Assembly (NCBI GenBank): GCA_031279575.1
Contig: JAITIG010000201.1
Location: 1 to 14,323, forward strand
DNA from: Bifidobacteriaceae bacterium
Lineage (GTDB): Bacteria > Actinomycetota > Actinomycetes > Actinomycetales > WQXJ01
DNA length: 14,323 nt
Reading direction: 5' to 3'
The position numbers and the translations under genes were made by a program. Positions 1 through 5,667 of this stretch are shown piece after piece. Each line of letters starts with the position of its first letter. Positions within the stretch are counted from its first letter, which is position 1. The notes under the pieces were generated by a model, which did not search any database, was not told where the DNA came from, and saw only the letters and a list, made by a program, of their open reading frames with translations.

Positions 1-63
1 GCCGTTCGGCTGTCCGCGCTGAGATCGGACATCGACCAGTTCATCCAAGATCTGACGAAGTAG
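1..63 (+). CDS. 3' end of an unidentified upstream gene (partial)
   Basis: Frame 1 is open from the first base of the window and ends at a TAG at 61-63, giving 20 codons. The visible tail (AVRLSALRSDIDQFIQDLTK) looks like an amphipathic helix with codon use like its neighbours. The stop is only three bases before the ATG of the next small gene, so the two are probably co-transcribed and translationally close. Too little is present to name a family. Confidence 0.5.
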   Translation, partial: AVRLSALRSDIDQFIQDLTK

Positions 64-66
64 CGG

Positions 67-345
67 ATGGCCCGCCAAGTCGACCAGCGCTTGAAGCTGG
101 CCCGCGACACCGCCGGGACCTGCCTCAGTTTGGCGCGCAACTACGCCTCCTTGATGCAGGAGGCCACCGCCGAACTCCAAGCTGCGACCCAGACGGCTGT
201 CGGCGGGCACGCCATCGGCGACAAAATGGTGGCCTATGCCGCCCGCTCGGCCGCCGCTTTGGCGCAAGTCTGCTCAAAGCTGGCCGATTCCGCCAACGCC
301 GCCCGCGCCATCGACGTCACGGTGGAAGTCCCGGACCAGGACTAA
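67..345 (+). CDS. Small hypothetical helical protein (92 aa)
   Basis: I do not recognise the family. The 92-residue product is rich in Ala, Gln and Leu, with no predicted signal peptide or membrane segment. It looks like two or three helices (about residues 5-40 and 50-80) with a Gly-Gly turn near residues 46-47, and ends in an acidic tail with VEVPDQD. It lacks an obvious WxG motif, so I do not call it a WXG100 protein. The ATG at 67 follows the previous stop by three bases; the ribosome site is weak (GAAG about 8-10 bases upstream). Its last four codons plus stop are the first unit of a 12-bp tandem repeat at 334-369. It probably forms an operon with the partial gene upstream and the small gene at 392. 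Confidence 0.65.
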   Translation: MARQVDQRLKLARDTAGTCLSLARNYASLMQEATAELQAATQTAVGGHAIGDKMVAYAARSAAALAQVCSKLADSANAARAIDVTVEVPDQD

Positions 346-369
346 GACCAGGACTAAGACCAGGACTAG
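334..369 (+). repeat. Three tandem copies of a 12-bp unit containing a stop codon
   Basis: The unit GACCAGGACTAA occurs at 334-345 and 346-357 and again, with its last base changed to G, at 358-369. Because 12 is a multiple of three, each unit reads Asp-Gln-Asp-stop in the frame of the gene at 67-345, so that gene ends in three successive in-frame stops (343, 355, 367). In the frame of the downstream gene the same bases contain no stop. Replication slippage is the simplest origin. Confidence 0.9.
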
Positions 370-391
370 GGCCAAGGCTGGGGGTAGAACC

Positions 392-655
392 GTGACGGCA
401 GACATGCAGAGCGTGAAAGACCAGCTCGGCCGCTATTGCGAGCACGTTGAGCGGCGCCTGGGGCCGACCTTGGAGCAGGCCGCCGCGCTGATCGTCGACG
501 CGCTGAAACAGCTCGCCACCTTCGACGACCCGGCCGCCCGCGAAGCCGCGGCCCTGGCCACCAAGGCCCTAGACCAAGTGCACAACGTGGTTTACGGCTG
601 GTACGGCGACTACACCCGCGAAGCCCGGGAGCTGGTCCGCCGAATCAGCCAGTAA
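392..655 (+). CDS. Small hypothetical helical protein (87 aa)
   Basis: I do not recognise the family. From a GTG start at 392 the product has 87 residues, is soluble and mostly alpha-helical, with one central acidic break (FDDPAAREAAA) and a C-terminal aromatic stretch (VVYGWYGDYTREARELV). There is no signal peptide, membrane segment or catalytic motif I can point to. The frame stays open upstream through the tandem repeat, so the start is uncertain. I prefer GTG 392 because a GGGGGTAG purine stretch lies about 6 bases before it and it avoids overlapping the previous gene; ATG at 404 is the alternative. It may act with the small protein at 67-345. It ends 7 bases from the end of the convergent hspR. 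Confidence 0.65.
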   Translation: MTADMQSVKDQLGRYCEHVERRLGPTLEQAAALIVDALKQLATFDDPAAREAAALATKALDQVHNVVYGWYGDYTREARELVRRISQ

Positions 656-662
656 CCCAAGC

Positions 663-1142
663 TCAGGCGGTCCACAGGACTAGGGCTCGGGCGGTCTCGG
701 CGGCGGCGCCGGGCTGCGGGCGGGCGGGGCGGGTGCCAACTGCCAGCGGCACGGCATCGCCGGTGGTCGCCACCGCGAAAACGCGCTGGCCGGGGTAGGC
801 GGCCGCCCGCAGTTCCTCCACCTGGCGGCGCAGGTCCCGGTTGTCCGCCTCCAAGGCCAAAATCCGCCCAATCCCGGCCAGGTTGACGCCCTCCTGGGCG
901 CTCAGCCGCTGGACTTCAAGCAGGTTGGCGATGTCGCGGGCCGAATACCGCCGCCCCCGCCCGGCGGTGCGCCGGGGCACCACCAAACCCAGCCGATCGT
1001 ATTGCCGCAGCGTCTGCGGGTGCATGCCGGACAGGTGGGCGGCGGCGGTGACCGTGTAGACGGGCACATCCTCGCCGGCTGGATCGGCTCCGGGCGCGGG
1101 CCCGCCCGCGCCCGCCAACCCCAGCTTTAGCCTCAGCGCCAC
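663..1142 (-). CDS. hspR: Heat-shock repressor HspR (MerR family)
   Basis: HspR represses the dnaK operon by binding HAIR inverted repeats, usually with DnaK as co-repressor. From the GTG at 1142 the product has 159 residues. Residues about 28-100 are a MerR-type winged helix: VYTVTAAAHLSGMHPQTLRQYDRLGLV, then PRRTAGRGRRYS, then EVQRLSAQEGVNLAGIGRIL, closely matching remembered actinobacterial HspR. A short coiled coil follows (ALEADNRDLRRQVEELRAA), and the C-terminus ARALVLWTA resembles the family's conserved end. (Segments are quoted in pieces.) The frame is open further upstream inside dnaJ, but GTG 1142 has a strong GGAGG seven bases away and lies after the dnaJ stop, so I chose it. The gene is last in the operon, so repressor level follows chaperone level. 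It is slightly longer than usual because of a Gly/Ala-rich N-terminus. Confidence 0.92.
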   Translation of the reverse strand: MALRLKLGLAGAGGPAPGADPAGEDVPVYTVTAAAHLSGMHPQTLRQYDRLGLVVPRRTAGRGRRYSARDIANLLEVQRLSAQEGVNLAGIGRILALEADNRDLRRQVEELRAAAYPGQRVFAVATTGDAVPLAVGTRPARPQPGAAAETARALVLWTA

Positions 1143-1149
1143 GGCCCCG

Positions 1150-1154
1150 CCTCC
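1150..1154 (-). promoter_or_regulatory. Ribosome binding site that sets the hspR start
   Basis: On the - strand this reads GGAGG, seven bases before the GTG at 1142. It favours that GTG over the longer open frame that begins inside dnaJ. Confidence 0.7.
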
Positions 1155-1182
1155 GCCAGCCGCGCCAGCCCGCCGCGCGGCC

Positions 1183-2190
1183 TCACGCCGCCGCCTTGGC
1201 CCACAAGTCGGCCCGGGGGTCTTCGCCCTTGGTGGCCTCGCGCAGCGCCTCCAGCGCCTCCTTCGCCTTGCCGCCAACCCGCTGCGGCACCGCCACCTTC
1301 ACCGTCACCAGCAAGTCGCCCACAGCCGCGGCGGTCTTGACGCCTTTGCCTTTGGCCCGCAGGATGCGCCCGGTGGGGGTGCCGGCGGGCACTTTGACGC
1401 TGACCGCGCCGCCGTCCAAGGTTGGCACCCGGATGCGCTCGCCCAGGGCGGCCTCGGAGAAGCTGACGGGCACAGTCAGGCGCAGGTTGAGGCCGTCGAG
1501 CGAGAACAGCGGGTGCGGCGCCACGCTGAGCGTGATAATCAAATCGCCGGGCGGCCCGCCGTTGGCCGACGGCCGCCCTTTGCCAGCCAGTTTGATGCGC
1601 CCGCCATCCTTGACCCCGGGCGGGATGCGCACCGTCATGGTTCGCCCCTCGACCGTCAGATTCTCCGTCGACCCGGCGGCCGCCGCCCTGAAGGGCAAGG
1701 TCAGCGAGGCGTGCAGGTCTTCTCCCGGCCGGGGCCCGCCAGGCGCCCCGAAGCCGCCAAACCCGCCGAAGCCCTCCCGCCCGCCGCCAAACGAGCCCAA
1801 AATATCCTCCAAGTTGAAGCCGCCGGCGCCGCCAGGCGCCCCGCCGCCGGAGAACCGCATCCGCGTCCCGCCGCCGGAGAACATGCCGGAGAACAGGTCC
1901 TCGAACCCGCCGCCGCCGGGGCCGCCGGGGCCGGCCGCGAAGCGCGCCCCGCCGGAGGCCATCGCCCGCACGCCATCGTACTGTTTGCGCTGCTCGGGGT
2001 CGGATAGGACGGAGTAGGCCTCGCTGACTTCCTTGAAGCGCTCCTCGGCGGCGGTGTCGCCCGGGTTGGCGTCGGGGTGGTGCTGGCGCGCCAGGCGCCG
2101 GTAGGCCTTTTTGATGGCGGCTTGGTCGGCGTTCTTGTCGATCCCGAGCAGCTTGTAAAAGTCCTTCTGAAACCAGTCCTGGCCTGCCAT
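1183..2190 (-). CDS. dnaJ: Class B (type II) DnaJ co-chaperone without zinc finger
   Basis: J-domain co-chaperone that delivers substrates to DnaK and stimulates its ATPase. The 335-residue product has an N-terminal J domain (about 9-75) with HPD at 38-40, a long Gly/Phe-rich linker (about 80-155; GGFEDLFSGMFSGGG, FGGFGGFGAPGG), then two beta-rich substrate-binding domains (about 158-310; VRIPPGVKDGGRIKLAGKG, VKVPAGTPTGRILRAKGKG). The CxxCxGxG zinc-finger repeats of class A DnaJ are absent and the protein has no cysteine at all, so it is the CbpA-like class B type. The ATG at 2190 sits one base after the grpE stop (TGAGATG) with AGGAGGG just upstream, indicating translational coupling. It lies between grpE and hspR in the dnaK operon. 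Gene assignment is secure; the class B form in this operon position is noted as a variation. Confidence 0.95.
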   Translation of the reverse strand: MAGQDWFQKDFYKLLGIDKNADQAAIKKAYRRLARQHHPDANPGDTAAEERFKEVSEAYSVLSDPEQRKQYDGVRAMASGGARFAAGPGGPGGGGFEDLFSGMFSGGGTRMRFSGGGAPGGAGGFNLEDILGSFGGGREGFGGFGGFGAPGGPRPGEDLHASLTLPFRAAAAGSTENLTVEGRTMTVRIPPGVKDGGRIKLAGKGRPSANGGPPGDLIITLSVAPHPLFSLDGLNLRLTVPVSFSEAALGERIRVPTLDGGAVSVKVPAGTPTGRILRAKGKGVKTAAAVGDLLVTVKVAVPQRVGGKAKEALEALREATKGEDPRADLWAKAAA

Positions 2191-2191
2191 C

Positions 2192-3196
2192 TCAGCCCTC
2201 CTGGCCGACTACGCCGACGCGCGCGGCCCGCAGCAGCCTCTCGCCCATGCGGTAGCCGGGCTGGAGCACCACCGCGACGGCTGGCTCGGCGGCGTCCGCC
2301 TTGGTTTGGTGGAACAGCGCCTCGTGGACGGTCGGGTCGAACCGGTCGCCCACCTGGCCGTAGCGCTCCAGGCCGAAGCGCGCCAGCGCCGCCTCGAGTT
2401 TCTCGGCCACGGCTTTGAACGGGCCTTCGAGGTCGCCCGCGCCGCGCGCCGCGTCGATATCGTCCAGCACCGGGATCACCGCTGCCAGCACCTCGGCCCG
2501 GGCTTGCTCCCCGGCCACGCCCCGGTCGCGGTCCACCCGCCGGCGGTAGTTGGCGTACTCGGCGCTGACCCGTTGGAGGTCTTCGGTGCGCAGCGCCAGT
2601 TCCTCCCGCGCGGCGATCAACTCGGCGGCGGCCACCACCTCGTCTGCCAGCGCCTGGGCGGTCGCCTCGGAGGAGCCGGGCGCGGCGGCCGGCTCGGTTG
2701 GGCCGCCGCCCGCCGCGCCGCTGGACGATGCCGCCCCGCCGCCCGCCGCGCCGCAGGACGAGGCCGCCCCGCCGCCAGCCGCGCCGCTGGACGAGGCCGC
2801 CCCGCCGCCAGCCGCGCCGTTGGACGAGGCCGCCCCGCCGCCAGCCGCCGCCGCCGCGCCCGGCGCGCCCGCCCCGCCGGTGTTGGCGGCGCCCCCCGCG
2901 CCGCTGGCGGAGGCGCCCTGCGCCCGCCGGGCTTGGCGGGCGCGCCCGCTCACCGGGTCGATTTTGCGGCGGTCGCGGATGACCGGCCGGCCCTCGGTGT
3001 TGGCTTCCAGGCCGCCGTCGCCCGCCGCATCCTGCGGGCCGACTCCCAACTCCTCTTCCACTGCCACATCCTCATCCCGGTTGTCCAACCGCTCGCGCTG
3101 GTCGTTAGGCGCTTGGCGGGCCGGCTGCGGGCCGCGCCGGTGGCGTTGCCCTGGGGAGTTCCCCCGCCCGCCCCCCGGCTCCCGCGCGGCCGCCAT
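2192..3196 (-). CDS. grpE: Nucleotide-exchange factor GrpE with repeat-expanded N-terminus
   Basis: GrpE releases ADP from DnaK to reset the chaperone cycle. The C-terminal half (about residues 184-334) is the conserved part: a long helix with EYANYRRRVDRDR, then VIPVLDDIDAARGAGDLEG, FGLERYGQVGDRFDPTVHEAL, and the closing VLQPGYRMGERLLRAARV. RDRRKIDPVSG at about 74-84 matches a motif seen in actinobacterial GrpE N-termini. At 334 residues it is much longer than the usual 170-230. The excess is a disordered Gly/Ala/Ser region (about 94-175) containing four 11-residue repeats of GGGAASSxGAA. The ATG at 3196 is two bases after the dnaK stop and the TGA is one base before dnaJ, so all three are tightly coupled. 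Confidence 0.95.
   Translation of the reverse strand: MAAAREPGGGRGNSPGQRHRRGPQPARQAPNDQRERLDNRDEDVAVEEELGVGPQDAAGDGGLEANTEGRPVIRDRRKIDPVSGRARQARRAQGASASGAGGAANTGGAGAPGAAAAAGGGAASSNGAAGGGAASSSGAAGGGAASSCGAAGGGAASSSGAAGGGPTEPAAAPGSSEATAQALADEVVAAAELIAAREELALRTEDLQRVSAEYANYRRRVDRDRGVAGEQARAEVLAAVIPVLDDIDAARGAGDLEGPFKAVAEKLEAALARFGLERYGQVGDRFDPTVHEALFHQTKADAAEPAVAVVLQPGYRMGERLLRAARVGVVGQEG
2702..2846 (-). repeat. Four tandem 33-bp units inside grpE
   Basis: A 33-bp unit recurs four times, seen by the landmark xTGGACGA/CAGGACGA at 2721, 2754, 2787 and 2820. Each unit encodes the 11 residues GGGAASSxGAA, with x being S, C, S or N in the order found on the + strand. The copies differ by only a few bases, so the expansion is fairly recent, and it keeps the reading frame. 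It lies outside the conserved GrpE fold. Confidence 0.9.
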
Positions 3197-3198
3197 GC

Positions 3199-5055
3199 TC
3201 AGACCTGGTCCTCGTCGATCACCTCGGCGTCGACGATGTCGTCATCGGCCGCGCCGGGCGCGCCGGCGCCGCTGGCGGGCGAGCCGCCGGCCTCGGGCTC
3301 GGGCTGCTTGGCGTAGACCAACTGGCCAATCTTCTGCGCCGTCTCGCTCAGCGCCGCCTGGGCCTGGCGCACGGCGTCGATGCTGTCGCCCTCGAGCGCG
3401 CCGCGGACATCTTTGACCCTGTCCGCCACCTCGCTCTTGAGGTCCTCCGGCAGCTTCTCGCCGAGGTCTTTGACCAGGGCCTCGGTCTGGTAGGCGAGCT
3501 GCTCGGCGGCGTTGCGGGCCTCGCCTTCCTCGCGCCGCTGCTTGTCCTGGGCGGCGTGCTGCTCGGCGTCCTTGACCATGCGGTCGATCTCCTCTTTGGG
3601 CAGGGCGGAGCCGCCGGAGATGGTCATCGACTGCTCTTTGCCGGTGCCGCGGTCCTTGGCCGAGACGTGCACAATCCCGTTGGCGTCGATGTCGAAGGTG
3701 ACCTCGATCTGGGGCAGGCCGCGCGGCGCCGGCGCGATCCCGGTCAGCTCAAAGGTGCCCAGGCCCTTGTTGTCGCGGGCGAACTCGCGTTCGCCTTGAT
3801 AAACCTGGATCAGCACTGACGGCTGGTTGTCTTCAGCTGTGGAGAAGATCTCGCTGCGCTTGGTGGGGATGGCCGTGTTGCGCTCGATCAGCTTGGTCAT
3901 AAACCCGCCCTTGGTCTCGATGCCAAGGGACAGCGGCGTCACATCGATCAGCAGGACGTCTTTGCGCTCGCCCATCAGCACCCCGGCCTGCAGCGCCGCG
4001 CCGATGGCGACGACCTCGTCCGGGTTGACGCCCTTGTTGGGCTCTTTGCCGCCGGTCAGGCTGGCGACCATCTGGGCCACGGCCGGCATGCGGGTCGAGC
4101 CGCCCACCAGAATGACGTGCTGGATCTCCGAGACCTTGATGCCGGCGTCCTTGATCACAGACTCGAACGGCTTGCGGGTGCGCTCCAGCAAATCCTTGGT
4201 CATGTCCTCGAACTGGGCCCGGGTCAGTTTGGTGTCCAGGTGGATGGGGCCGTTCTCATTCATCGACAGGTACTGCAGCGAGATGGTGGTCGAGGTGGCG
4301 GTCGAAAGCTCCTTCTTGGCCTGCTCGGACGCCTCCTTCAAGCGCTGCAGCGCCACCTTGTCTTTCGACAGGTCCACGCCGGAGGCCTTCTTGACCTCGT
4401 TGACCAGCCAGTCCACAATGCGGGCGTCCCAATCGTCGCCGCCTAGCTTGTTGTCGCCGCTGGTGGCCTTGACCTGGATGGTGGAGAAGCCGTCCTCCTC
4501 TTTGCCGACTTCGAGCAGGGACACGTCGAAGGTGCCGCCGCCCAGGTCGAAGACCAAGATCAGCTCGTCCGAGGTGGACTTGTCGAGGCCGTAGGCCAGC
4601 GCGGCGGCGGTCGGCTCGTTGATGATGCGCAGCACTTTGAGGCCGGCGATCTCGCCCGCCTCTTTGGTGGCCTGGCGCTGGGCGTCGTTGAAGTAGGCCG
4701 GGACGGTGATGACGGCGTCCGTCACAGGCTCGCCCAAGTAGGCCTCGGCATCGGTCTTCAGCTTGCCCAAAATGCGGGCCGAGATCTCCTGGGCGGTGTA
4801 CTTCTTGCCGTCGATCGCGACACCCCAACTGGTGCCGATGTGCCGTTTGACCGAGCTGATGGTGCGGTCCACGTTGGTGACGGCCTGCCGTTTGGCGACC
4901 TCGCCCACCAGGACCTCGCCGGATTTGGAGAACGCCACCACCGAGGGCGTGGTGCGCTGGCCCTCGGCGTTGGCGATGACGGTGGGCTCGCCGCCTTCCA
5001 AGGTGGCGACCACCGAGTTGGTGGTGCCTAGGTCGATTCCGACTGCTCGTGCCAT
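3199..5055 (-). CDS. dnaK: Chaperone DnaK (Hsp70)
   Basis: ATP-dependent Hsp70 that binds unfolded polypeptides, working with DnaJ and GrpE in the cytoplasm; in actinobacteria it also assists HspR. The 618-residue product is full length. The ATPase domain has phosphate motif 1 GIDLGTTNS (6-14), [12 protein letters not shown] (147-158), phosphate motif 2 [15 protein letters not shown] (about 167-181) and the adenosine motif [12 protein letters not shown] (about 315-326). The hydrophobic linker VLLIDV (367-372) leads to the substrate-binding domain with [14 protein letters not shown], and then a helical lid. The C-terminus ends [15 protein letters not shown], as bacterial DnaK does. The ATG at 5055 has AAGGA nine or ten bases upstream. 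It is first in the operon, behind a long leader with two HAIR-like sites. Confidence 0.98.
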   Translation of the reverse strand: MARAVGIDLGTTNSVVATLEGGEPTVIANAEGQRTTPSVVAFSKSGEVLVGEVAKRQAVTNVDRTISSVKRHIGTSWGVAIDGKKYTAQEISARILGKLKTDAEAYLGEPVTDAVITVPAYFNDAQRQATKEAGEIAGLKVLRIINEPTAAALAYGLDKSTSDELILVFDLGGGTFDVSLLEVGKEEDGFSTIQVKATSGDNKLGGDDWDARIVDWLVNEVKKASGVDLSKDKVALQRLKEASEQAKKELSTATSTTISLQYLSMNENGPIHLDTKLTRAQFEDMTKDLLERTRKPFESVIKDAGIKVSEIQHVILVGGSTRMPAVAQMVASLTGGKEPNKGVNPDEVVAIGAALQAGVLMGERKDVLLIDVTPLSLGIETKGGFMTKLIERNTAIPTKRSEIFSTAEDNQPSVLIQVYQGEREFARDNKGLGTFELTGIAPAPRGLPQIEVTFDIDANGIVHVSAKDRGTGKEQSMTISGGSALPKEEIDRMVKDAEQHAAQDKQRREEGEARNAAEQLAYQTEALVKDLGEKLPEDLKSEVADRVKDVRGALEGDSIDAVRQAQAALSETAQKIGQLVYAKQPEPEAGGSPASGAGAPGAADDDIVDAEVIDEDQV

Positions 5056-5086
5056 GTTGCTGCTTCCTTTGCTGTTGGTCTCGCGT

Positions 5087-5109
5087 CCCCGGAGCCGGCC
5101 TCGCCGGGG
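5087..5109 (-). other. Hairpin in the dnaK leader, near the start codon
   Basis: CCCCGG at 5087-5092 pairs with CCGGGG at 5104-5109 around an 11-base loop. In the dnaK transcript it lies about 18 bases before the ribosome site. It does not cover the AAGGA itself. GC-rich DNA forms such stems by chance, so its role is uncertain. Confidence 0.35.
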
Positions 5110-5179
5110 GGCGGGCCGCAGGGTCCTGGTTGGTGCCTGGCTGCGCGTTTGACCCCAGGCGCGGGAGCTGCCAGCGGCC

Positions 5180-5213
5180 GGCCGGGCCTTCAGGTGGGCT
5201 GAAACGCCCGGCC
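5180..5213 (-). other. Strong two-part hairpin in the dnaK leader
   Basis: GGCCGGGC at 5180-5187 is exactly complementary to GCCCGGCC at 5206-5213. After a small internal loop, TTCAG at 5189-5193 pairs with CTGAA at 5199-5203 around a five-base loop. The two-part stem (8 + 5 pairs) is too extended to be typical background. It lies in the untranslated leader of dnaK, downstream of both HAIR sites. There is no following T run, so I do not call it a terminator; an mRNA stability or attenuation element is possible. Confidence 0.5.
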
Positions 5214-5232
5214 GCCACCGGCGGCTCTCCCG

Positions 5233-5253
5233 CCTGAGTCAATCCGACTCAAG
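5233..5253 (-). promoter_or_regulatory. HAIR operator 1 (HspR binding site), promoter-proximal
   Basis: On the - strand it reads CTTGAGT-N7-ACTCAGG. The known HAIR consensus is CTTGAGT-N7-ACTCAAG, so 13 of 14 specified positions match. It starts at the edge of the candidate -10 of the dnaK promoter, where a bound repressor would block transcription. HspR is encoded at the end of the same operon, closing a feedback loop. Confidence 0.88.
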
Positions 5254-5280
5254 TTTGCCCCGCCAAGGCGGCCAAGTCAA
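5252..5280 (-). promoter_or_regulatory. Candidate dnaK operon promoter
   Basis: On the - strand TTGACT (5280-5275) is followed after 17 bases by CAAACT (5257-5252). The -35 is good; the -10 is a weak match to TAnnnT. A second TTGACT overlaps just upstream (5285-5280). The elements lie between and against the two HAIR sites, which supports the placement. The transcription start is not determined, but would give a leader of roughly 190 bases. Confidence 0.45.
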
Positions 5281-5285
5281 GTCAA

Positions 5286-5306
5286 GTTGAGTCTGGTCGG
5301 CTCAAT
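5286..5306 (-). promoter_or_regulatory. HAIR-like operator 2, upstream of the -35
   Basis: Read on the + strand it is GTTGAGT-N7-GCTCAAT, with the core TTGAGT-N7-GCTCAA matching 11 of the 14 consensus HAIR positions. Its centre is 53 bases from that of operator 1, about five helical turns, so both would face the same side of the DNA. Multiple HAIR sites before dnaK are known in other actinobacteria. Confidence 0.65.
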
Positions 5307-5319
5307 TTTCCCGCTGGCG

Positions 5320-5350
5320 AAAAGGCGGGCCCTGGCCCAGCCGGCCCGCC
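5320..5350 (-). terminator. Intrinsic terminator ahead of the dnaK promoter
   Basis: On the - strand GGCGGGCC (5350-5343) pairs with GGCCCGCC (5331-5324), extended by an inner CTG/CAG stem, and is followed directly by TTTT (5323-5320). This is the only hairpin with a T run that I found here. It would stop transcripts coming from the ribokinase gene before they enter the dnaK promoter region, implying a 3' untranslated region of about 320 bases. Confidence 0.6.
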
Positions 5351-5469
5351 GGCCGCCGGCGACCCGCGCCCACCATGGTGCGCCGCGCCCGCGCCCGCCG
5401 CCGCCCCCGACCCGGCGGTCTCACATCCCGGCCCCCGACGCGCCTTGCGCCAGCCCCCGAGCCGCCGCT

Positions 5470-5593
5470 GCCGCCGATGCCGCCGCCCGCAAACCCAGGT
5501 TCAGCCGCCTTGGGCCGCCCCGCCCCCGCCAGCCGCCGATGCCGCCGCCCGCAAACCCAGGTTCAGCCGCCTTGGGCCGCCCCGCCCCCGCCA
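5470..5593. repeat. Perfect 62-bp tandem duplication
   Basis: The 62 bases at 5470-5531 are repeated without a change at 5532-5593, and the first seven bases of a third copy follow (5594-5600). A landmark, AAACCCAGGTTCAGCC, begins at 5491 and again at 5553. The unit length is not a multiple of three, which agrees with the stretch being non-coding. Exact identity points to a recent event. Confidence 0.93.
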
Positions 5594-5628
5594 GCCGCCG
5601 CCGCCGCCCGCCAGCGCGCATCGCGGCC

Positions 5629-5645
5629 GGGCTTGCGGCAAGCCC
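5629..5645 (-). other. Short hairpin just after the ribokinase stop
   Basis: GGGCTTG (5629-5635) and CAAGCCC (5639-5645) form a seven-base stem with a three-base loop, 23 bases beyond the ribokinase stop. No T run follows on the - strand, so it could be a weak terminator or a 3'-end stabiliser. Confidence 0.35.
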
Positions 5646-5667
5646 GCCGTTTGGCCCCGCCAAAGCG

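Larger units (their letters stand above)
5351..5667. other. Non-coding stretch between ribokinase and the dnaK terminator
   Basis: About 320 bases of C-rich (+ strand) low-complexity DNA. Open frames cross it, but their translations are long runs of Pro, Arg, Ala and Gly without recognisable domains, and the 62-bp duplication inside would shift any frame. I see no gene. It holds the duplication (5470-5593), a short hairpin (5629-5645) and the terminator at its left edge. Confidence 0.6.

Noticed and set aside
67..655. WXG100/ESX secretion pair or toxin-antitoxin pair
   Set aside because: There is no WxG or YxxxD/E signature and no recognised toxin or antitoxin motif; size and pairing alone do not support either call.
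2702..2846. CRISPR-like array
   Set aside because: Units are directly adjacent with no unique spacers and are translated as part of GrpE.
2306..3416. Large + strand open frames opposite grpE and the end of dnaK
   Set aside because: They are composed of repeat-derived Pro/Arg/Ala runs antisense to conserved chaperone genes.
5375..5667. A possible small protein gene between dnaK and the ribokinase
   Set aside because: No frame has a ribosome site, conserved motif or normal residue mix, and the 62-bp duplication is not a multiple of three.
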